This document shows positions 57,471 to 64,000 of a DNA stretch of 64,000 nucleotides, one piece after another. The notes below the pieces were generated by a model. That model worked only from the letters and a program-made list of their open reading frames with translations, had not been told where the DNA came from and did not search any database. The position numbers were made by a program, and so were the translations under genes. The stretch comes from Hypoxylon rubiginosum (lineage: Eukaryota; Ascomycota; Sordariomycetes; Xylariales; Hypoxylaceae). Each line of letters opens with the position of its first letter. Within the stretch, counting starts at the first letter, position 1. The stretch lies in contig CADCXA010000030.1 in the NCBI GenBank assembly GCA_902806565.1, positions 248,001 through 312,000 on the forward strand, written 5' to 3'.

Positions 57471-58864
57471 GGAAAGCTAGAATGTGATGAATGGATTATG
57501 GACGAAACGGTAGGTAGACTGGCTACAAGTAAACGAAACTTTTACGTGTTGTATTCTTGCTAGCCTTGAGATGTTGTTGTTATTGTTGTTGTTGTTGTTT
57601 GTCGCTCTGACCGTTAACTTTGCCTCTGTTTACAGTGCCCCCCAAATGACATAATTTGCCGGGCCAACCATCTTATCAGTCTATCTCTAATCTCTAAACT
57701 GTACAAGCCACACTGTCTGACTGTTTGGCAGCTAACGGCATTTGACCCACAACTCGCTCAAGCCACACGGTATAATTCATTCGTTCCTGACTACAAGTTA
57801 CTGTGCCCCCGGGCCCCACGGACTAGCCGAGTCGCCACCCCGCGTACGACCTCTACTACAGTAGTGTACATTAGAGCTTATTCTCCAATTCCAATTCAGT
57901 TAGCCAGTACCCATTCGAGTGCTGCGAGTGGTAGATTTTTATAGAATTTGGCATGAAAATGCCGAGGTTTTATGTGGGTTTATTTGGCCCAAGTTCCAAG
58001 TCTGGCTCTCTCTGGTTCTCGCGTGATACTGCAAGTGCTTGTACAACGTCGTACGCCGCACGACCCCTCGTCCGATTAATTCCTTTTCGCTCTTCTCGCC
58101 ATCTTCGATCTCCGCAAACTTTGGCTTGTTTGGTCGATAATTCGGCATTTTATTACCTGGGACCTGGGAAAAGCGACGAAGTGGTCGCCATCCAGGCTGT
58201 CAGGTACCACATAGCACACGCGGACATGGACCAGACCCGAATATCTACACATGTACTCCAATATCTACATTTAGAAGAGGGACCAGGATCCTATAATCTA
58301 TTCCTCGTTAAATCCTATGAGTCCAAACAGGCTAATAAATGGGCAAGACACGGCCCTATTCTTATTTTGGTCTATAGTGATTTTCTCCTCTTCCTTTCCT
58401 TCTTTTCTGTACTTATCTGCTTGTTATCCCCCATAATATCTCTCTCCGGCAGTTCTCAGTCGTAGTCGCAGTCGCAGTCACAGTCGCATATCGACAGCAA
58501 GCCCCTATAAGTGTTACAGGATCGCCAAGCGACAGTGTCACCTACCTGATCGAATCCTTCCTCGCTTTGACACTCCACCAACTATGCGATCCGAATGATG
58601 CGATCGATGCTAACGATGCGAATGATACGGAAATGACTGGATCGGAACGAGCTATATGTGTGTCTATTGGTCTTTATTTTGCACGCGCGATAGTGTTACT
58701 ATAGGTACATATACATAATCGCCAACCGCGCACGCTTCTTCGCCCTCTTACTGTTGCTATTTGTTTATTACTCTCTCGTCTATTGTCGCACCGTCTGCAG
58801 CCAATCCGCCAAAGCTCTTAATGTTCCAGTTAGCAATCAATCTTGCATTGTTCGTCACACCAAA
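57471..58864. other. Divergent 1.4-kb region between SNF2 and Clr5 genes
   Basis: Shared upstream region. Contains a TTG-rich tract (57573-57600) and an AGTCGC repeat (58457-58487). A frame of 170 codons at 57953-58465 has no motif or codon bias and is taken as chance. Confidence 0.5.
58457..58487. repeat. Imperfect hexamer repeat (CAGTCG)n
   Basis: CAGTCGTAGTCGCAGTCGCA continuing as GTCACAGTCGC; five imperfect units in non-coding sequence. Confidence 0.85.
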
Positions 58865-60737
58865 ATGACCACACCCGGTGGCCACAATGGCTGGGCCACC
58901 ACCGACGATTGGGCCACTCAGAGGCCCTACATCACCACTCTTTGGTACGTTTTATATCTCCAATTTGTAGCCGTTGACTTCAATGCTGGGAGATATGAGG
59001 CTAACTTGCTCGTAGTATGTCCATCTTCGCTTGTGAATGAAGACACCTTGATATCCGCTAGCCCTGTCCAGCGCTTCAATTAACATGTAGTAGATAGGGA
59101 TGAGAATAGAACATTGAAGGATATAATGCAGATAATGCAGGAGCAGCATCAATTCTTCGCAACGTAAGTTCTACTTAAGAGACAATCGACAACTCACAAC
59201 TCGAGTTCTTTGTAGTCTTTCACCGCCGCCTAACCCGCAGTCTAGTGTGCGCATGTACAAAGCACGATTTCAGAAATGGGGCATCGAAAAGAAGATCAAA
59301 GCCGAAGAAGCCGTCGAGATCTTTCGCCAGCAGACGGCCCGAGCTGCGGCCGGAAAACCGACGGTGGCGTACATCAGAGGTCGACGCATTGACCCAGACC
59401 GACTCCAACGATACCGCTATCGCGCAGCGCCAGTCATCTCCAAGAAGATTATAAGTGCTGAGAAGGGAACGGTTGATGAACCCTCCTCGAACTCTTCTAG
59501 GATAGCCCAGGTCATCTGCCGAACGCCGTCGCCGTCTCCCTCTCCCGATGCCACCGATTCGGCCGTATCCATATCTCCTCGTATGGAGGAGCCCACCGAA
59601 TTGAAGGTGCCGCATGAGTGCATGCAAATCCTTCGGAATTTTATAAATGGTGCTTTCGATAACGGCATGTGGCAGATGGCATCTGAAGGGGATCATGCCG
59701 AGATGAACGGCGCCTTCACTTGGCAACATTACGTGGCCTCTTCTCAGGGCCTGATCCGCCACGGTCGGGTAAAAGAAGGATTTTCGTTGCTGGGCCTGTG
59801 TATGGACCAGTACAAGCAGCAATTGCGGCAGCCAGACTCGATGTTCTGGCTAGCTACCTACAAATGCGCAATGGTCCTTGCCAGTCAAAACAGCGGCCTG
59901 GGGGACGCATTCCTCGATTATGCTTCGAAGCTCACCTCGTTGGTACTACCGCCGGGCCACCCCTTTAACCAGCTATGGTCGAGAGTTATGATTACGGGTC
60001 TACGTGGAATTAATGACCATGCCGGTCCTATATTCGAATCATATCTGGATTTGTGGGGGCGGCATGTCAACTCAAGAGAGACGAATACTACCAACGACGT
60101 GCAGGGAGCCTTTGTCTTCATCCAGCTACACTGTACTGGACTGCTGTCGTACAACCTTCTCGAAACTGTCATACAAGGCATGATCGCCGGGCAAGCGATC
60201 TCGAGAGAATCAGCAGAATTTCTACTTCAAGAATCTAAGTTCAGATTAGCCCTATTCTGCCTCGCGAGACGGCGACCGAAGAAAGCAGAATCCGTAACCA
60301 GGGAGATAATGGCGTGGCTCGATTCGAGGCCACCTGACCTCTATTTGGATCTTCGCTGCAAAGCTGCCTGGTTAATATTCGAAGTCAAACAGCGCAAAGG
60401 GACACAGGCTGAAGTGTTACGAGCGGGACGAGATCTTCTCAAGCTATCACAGGACAGCTACGGACCGGCACACATACAGACCCTAGAAGCGATGTCCGCT
60501 GTAGAGAACTATTGCCGCAAAATAGGGGCTACGGGGGGCGCCGAACAGATGAGTAAAGATTTCGAGAGCAGGTGGCGCACGTTCCGCGACAAGGCAGATG
60601 AGCGGCAGAACTTCCCACAAGAGATCCACCAGCCGTGGTATTACCGGTCGATCGAGTTGGGCGAGAAGGTAGGGTATGTCGAGCAGACGGTCAAACTATT
60701 CGAACGTTGTTTGAAGCTGTCGGACGACTCTCCTTGA
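58865..60737 (+). CDS. Clr5-domain protein
   Basis: Exons 58865-58943, 59094-59163 and 59246-60737 give 546 residues. The N-terminal Clr5 domain is split over all three exons: DDWATQRPYITTLYRDEN, then RTLKDIMQIMQEQHQFFAT, then VRMYKARFQKWGIEKK. Clr5 was first named from a fission-yeast silencing factor and is common in filamentous fungi, often before repeat domains. The remaining 450 residues are helical, with LIRHGRVKEGFSLLGLCM and a possible TPR-like pair near the end (LLKLSQDSYGPAHIQTLEAM), but no firm domain. The interval between exons 1 and 2 is best read as a stwintron (separate entry). Intron 2 (59164-59245) must use TCTAG, since the CAG five bases upstream gives the wrong frame. Function unknown; a DNA- or chromatin-related role is inferred only from the domain name. 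Confidence 0.82.
58944..59093 (+). other. Candidate [D1] stwintron in the Clr5 gene
   Basis: The internal intron is 58945-59015 (GTACGT donor, GGCTAAC branch, GTAG acceptor, 71 nt). Its excision joins G58944 to TATGTCC and makes a GTATGT donor. The external intron (79 nt left) uses an ATTAAC branch and the second TAG of TAGTAG at 59093. The protein becomes ITTLYRDENRTL, matching the length and the LY of Clr5 domains. A single intron 58945-59097 is also in frame but gives ITTLWDENRTL, one residue short. Confidence 0.6.
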
Positions 60738-61474
60738 TGCGACAGAGGTACGCGAACTACGAATAACACCAAAAATACCTCGGTCAATGTTTAGACCTCC
60801 TTACTCGGCATCTATTGCATATGTTATCACATATCTATCTAAGCTTACACGAACAAGCGAGCAAGACACCAATACGTATTGGTGTGAAGGCAATCAACCA
60901 CATTTACCCCGGTCAAATATTAGGAAAATACTCGACATCGAAATATCGAGCGAGTCACTACAGAGGGCCTCAAAAGCCATAAGCCTTCTGTATCGTGTAC
61001 AAAGTACATTTTATCTTTAGTATATTTGGAGAGCAGTATATTCCTAAGAATATCAATGAACATATTTTTATTTACGTCTTGTTTTGGCGTCGTGTTCCTT
61101 GGTGGCTCACCTTATTAAACAGGCCCCTTACATTCTGAGCCGCACCTAGATCTACGTAATGCAACAACTACGTCTCGGCCTTTTCAATTGTAGTTGAAAC
61201 AAACTCAATAGTGTCTCACATAATAGTCGCATAAGACGCCGGTAAATCGAAATCGATACGGCTGGTTTATTATAGTTACACAATACTTCTAAAGACGTGC
61301 GCTCAACTTTTGACTATCACCCAGTAACCACAACCCCTAGCTATAAACAGGACTCGTTCGAATTATAGGCAGTCTAGGTATGTTCGGTAGTACATCATAT
61401 ATACATGCGATTTCTCGGCGATCCCCTTCCATATAACTCTCGAGCTGATGCTCACGAGAAGTTTTCCCTTTTAC
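60738..61474. other. Convergent 3' region between Clr5 and Alt a 1-like genes
   Basis: About 740 bases with no supported coding frame. Confidence 0.5.
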
Positions 61475-62081
61475 TTAGGCCTCATCAGGCAAGCTGTCGA
61501 TGCGGATGGTGACCGGGGTCTGCACCTGGCTGCAGACCACGTTGTCGAGCCCGCCGGAGTGGCAGTAGGTAGGGACATCGCCGGCGCCGTAGAAGCCAAC
61601 ACTATTTTTTCTCATCGTTAGCTTTTCTCGCCAATGAACACCTAACACTACCTCCCAGGTAGGTAGGTAGTTTAGATTCCTCGGGGAGGGTGAACTAGGG
61701 TACTTACGCTAATCCGAGCTCGTGATAGACGCGCAGGGTGAAAGTGCTCGAGTCGGGCCCGGCTAGCAGCGCGAAGCGGTACTTGGAGTCGCCGCACGTG
61801 ATGACGTCGGTGGGCAGGCCGCTCGTGACCTGGGTCGCGGTCGCCGAGCACGACAGGTCGGTGGCGTCCTCGCCGCTGAGCACGAAGCCCACGCCGTCCA
61901 CGACGCCCGGCGACGTGCCGTTGGCGCCCGCCTTGTGCACCGCGAACCCCGTGATGCTCACGTCCTCCGACATCGGGTCGTCGTCCTGGCGCGCGGCGTG
62001 CTGCGAGGAAGAAGCCGGGGCGGCCAGGGCGCTGGCGCCGAAGAGGAGGGTGGCGAGGGTGGTGGTGGCGGTGAAACGCAT
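61475..62081 (-). CDS. Alt a 1-family (PevD1/Hrip1-like) small secreted protein
   Basis: Two exons, 62081-61708 and 61601-61475, joined across a 106-nt intron give 166 residues (GLA-VGFYGAGDVP). A signal peptide MRFTATTTLATLLFGASALA precedes a short dibasic-containing pro-region. The mature part has the Alt a 1 beta-barrel pattern: VSITGFAVHK, DGVGFVLSG, LSCSATAT, VITCGDSKYRF, VYHELGLAVGFYG and PTYCHSGG..VVCSQV, with four cysteines placed as for two disulfides. Members include the Alternaria major allergen and the plant-defence elicitors PevD1 and Hrip1. They are secreted by plant-associated fungi and interact with plant PR5 or similar proteins. A TATATAA lies about 130 nt upstream. Strongly C-ending codons fit high expression. 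It suggests a plant-associated lifestyle. Confidence 0.87.
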
Positions 62082-63654
62082 CTTGTCTGTTGGGTTTTCT
62101 GGACGTGAATGTAGTGAGTGGAAGGTCGAGATGAGCAAACTGTTGATTATTGTTTGTCTGTCTGGATAAGGAAGCAAGAAATATCTGATCAGAATGCGGC
62201 GAACTCGCGATCCTTATATATATCCCTTCGCGGGCCAGACTATATGTAGCCCTTCAAATGAAATTACTTCACGATCAAAGGACGTTGTCTAGGCCCGACT
62301 ACATTGGGGATCGACGTCATTACTCGAAGCGGCAATACCGTAGTAATGTTAACAAGAGCCCCATCCTATAGGAACATTCCGATCATTGCCAAGTCGGGGA
62401 TAATTCCCTTTCCCAGCGCGGTTGTCTCGTTTATTTTGTTATGGGGAAAATACGAGCTTCTTAGCCTCTATCCAGTATGCAATGCGCGCTTCAGTTCTCA
62501 ACATGTCCTAGCATGAGATGTCCTAAGAACTTCTATTACAGTTGATTGGCTAAATCAGTGCTGGAACGTTGCCATTTCCTCGTGATCTGTTGTCATTTCC
62601 AGCTGGCTCTCGTGTTGATGTAATCGAGGCGACTTGACAGCTTCAATAGCCTCCATACCTCTTTGGACCCCTGGTTATGACTTAGCAATTGCCGGCCTTA
62701 GCCGGCTCCACACTTGAAGGCCTCCTTAGCTAGAAGTTGATATATGACGGTCTGATCTCAATGACGCCGATCTCATAAATGACAGCCCGCAAACCCCGGT
62801 CCAATACCAAGGGAAGTCGTTTCAAATTCCACGTGGAGATTGAATAAGAGTGCTTGGTTGGTGTCATTTTACTGAAACTTCGAGAATAATGAAGAATACG
62901 AGCGCATAGGAATCCATACCTAGGTATTCAGGGGGGAATAGCCTATAGCGATGTCGATCTGAGAAAAATCATATTCGCCATCATGAGGCCTCATCTCTCC
63001 TGCTCTCATGAACTTCAAAAGTGCTGATGGCACGTTACTTCTCACTAACAGTATGATTCTTGTTGATCCATCATCGCATACAGGCGTTGCGCCGGAATGA
63101 CGCTGGGGAAAGTTAGGTAGTTCTCGCAAGAAACCATTTGTTGCTCCATACTCATCCATCCTTAGAAGTCGATCTGTAGAGCATGATTTTCGGGTTAACT
63201 GAATTACTGATGCTTTGGCCGCTATTATTTATGAAGAGTCTTTAGTATGGGTTTTGTAATTTTCAATGATAAGGCTCTCTATGGGCTTGAGTGAAGGCGG
63301 GAACCTATCTAATCGCGTGATAGACTCGTCAGTAATTCAAATAAATAGGCAGAGACGAGTAGTTGAGCGCTTCATCATAAATCCGCGAGTATTTGTCGCT
63401 TGATATTGGTATCCTGTTGGCAGCCTTCGCCGTCTTCTAAACATGACCGTACATTCGACTAGATCGAACCTCATCTAAACGACGTAAGGATAATCGAGAT
63501 CGAAACAGGGCTGTCATAATTTCGTAACGGGTATGGGGTTTAGACTAGGTAGTTGTCAAATAGTCCCTTAAAAAATCTAAGAATACGAAGTTGTCGTAAC
63601 TCCACAATACGGGGGAAAAGGGGAGCTATGGGCTGGCGGTCAAATCCCACGCGA
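62082..63654. other. Intergenic region
   Basis: About 1.6 kb with the promoter of the Alt a 1-like gene at its left end. No supported coding frame, although a frame at 63540-63854 minus overlaps the acidic ORF at the right edge. One dispersed word copy (ACCTAGGTAT) lies near 62918. Confidence 0.45.
62214..62220 (-). promoter_or_regulatory. TATA box of the Alt a 1-like gene
   Basis: On the minus strand TATATATAA reads toward the gene, about 133 nt upstream of its ATG at 62081. Confidence 0.45.
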
Positions 63655-64000
63655 TCATGACGCAGACGGCAGCGTCTGGGAAGAAAATATTTGCGAACTC
63701 TGCGTGGAGCTGGTGTCCCATCTGGAGATCCCTTTCTCTTTCTCTGGCGACCCCCTGTCGCCGTTGCTCCCATCCTCCTCGTCTTGGTATTCTTCTTCGT
63801 TCGACGAACCCCAGTCGCTGTCGTCCATGTAATCGTCGTCATCGTCCTCTTCATACACGACGGGGCTGAGATCCGTCGCGCTCACGGGGACCGAGTAGGG
63901 CGACTCGCACTTGCCCGAGAGCATGGCCGCCTTCACGTCCGCGCCGGGCCGGAGCGTCGTCATCGCGCCGCCGACGGACACGAAGAGCGACTCGTCCGCG
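63655..64000 (-). CDS. 3' part of an acidic hypothetical protein, cut by the window edge
   Basis: The frame is open from the window end to a stop at 63655. It begins DESLFVSVGGAMTTLRPG, continues ADVKAAMLSGKCESPYS, then runs into an acidic stretch (VYEEDDDDDYMDDSDWG, EEEYQDEEDG) and a Ser-rich tail. Codons in the upstream part are C/G-ending and coding-like. After about 63735 another frame (DLQMGHQLHAEFANIFFPD) also looks protein-like, so a terminal intron may be missed. I do not recognise the family. The start and most of the gene lie outside. Confidence 0.5.
   Translation of the reverse strand, partial: ADESLFVSVGGAMTTLRPGADVKAAMLSGKCESPYSVPVSATDLSPVVYEEDDDDDYMDDSDWGSSNEEEYQDEEDGSNGDRGSPEKEKGISRWDTSSTQSSQIFSSQTLPSAS

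Noticed and set aside
57953..58465. 170-residue frame in the divergent promoter region
   Set aside because: No motif, no codon bias, and it lies in the shared upstream region of two genes.
1..64000. CRISPR arrays, bacterial operons, rRNA genes
   Set aside because: None seen; the window is eukaryotic nuclear DNA with spliced genes.

Overview
This is nuclear DNA of a filamentous ascomycete (Pezizomycotina, most likely Sordariomycetes). The evidence is short GT-AG introns of about 50-100 nt with CTAAC/CTGAC branch sites, C-ending codons in the conserved genes, a HET-domain gene, a Zn2Cys6 regulator, a Clr5-domain gene, a PAN2 of filamentous-fungal type and a large AT-rich block of the kind left by repeat-induced point mutation (RIP). 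Most genes here are split, so exon joins were worked out by hand from frame continuity and splice signals.

Layout. 1-5820 is almost pure A+T with no usable reading frame: a RIP-degraded repeat. 5.8-23.4 kb is an accessory zone of enzymes and self-recognition genes: a zinc alcohol dehydrogenase, a secreted GMC oxidoreductase, a secreted bacterial-type (streptogrisin-like) serine protease, a 2-oxoglutarate/Fe(II) oxygenase apparently without a start codon, a Zn2Cys6 transcription factor, a secreted alpha/beta hydrolase and a HET-domain protein. 23.4-26.4 kb holds no gene I can support. 26.4-36.3 kb is core genome: ATP-dependent PEP carboxykinase, the PAN2 deadenylase subunit and mitochondrial ribosomal protein uS7m. 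36.3-48 kb is gene-poor: a tiny three-exon dsRNA-binding-domain protein, a nitronate monooxygenase, a broken short-chain dehydrogenase and one doubtful coding exon. 48.4-60.7 kb is core-like again: eRF3/Sup35, a Yrb30-like RanGTP-binding protein, an SNF2-family ATPase and a Clr5-domain protein. 61.5-64 kb has an Alt a 1-family secreted protein and the 3' end of an acidic protein that leaves the window.

Main observations. The GMC oxidoreductase gene contains a clear [D1] spliceosomal twin intron (stwintron): no single intron keeps the frame, but removing an internal intron rebuilds the donor of an external one and restores the conserved protein. The Clr5 gene has a second candidate of the same class, although there a single long intron is also in frame. 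Other points are an apparent loss of the start codon of the 2OG oxygenase, a probable bacterial origin of the protease, a 503-nt intron in the PEPCK gene, a GC-AG first intron in PAN2, a 5-nt first exon in the SNF2 gene, a hidden 84-residue dsRBD gene and a dispersed intergenic word built on ACCTAGGT/TAGGTAGG.

How the genes work together. The core genes are independent housekeeping functions (gluconeogenesis, mRNA deadenylation, translation termination, mitochondrial translation, Ran cycle, chromatin). The enzymes between 6 and 20 kb, with an embedded pathway-type regulator, could form a small oxidative catabolic or secondary-metabolite locus, but no backbone synthase is visible, so this is only a hypothesis. 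All functional calls come from reading motifs by eye; no database search was made.
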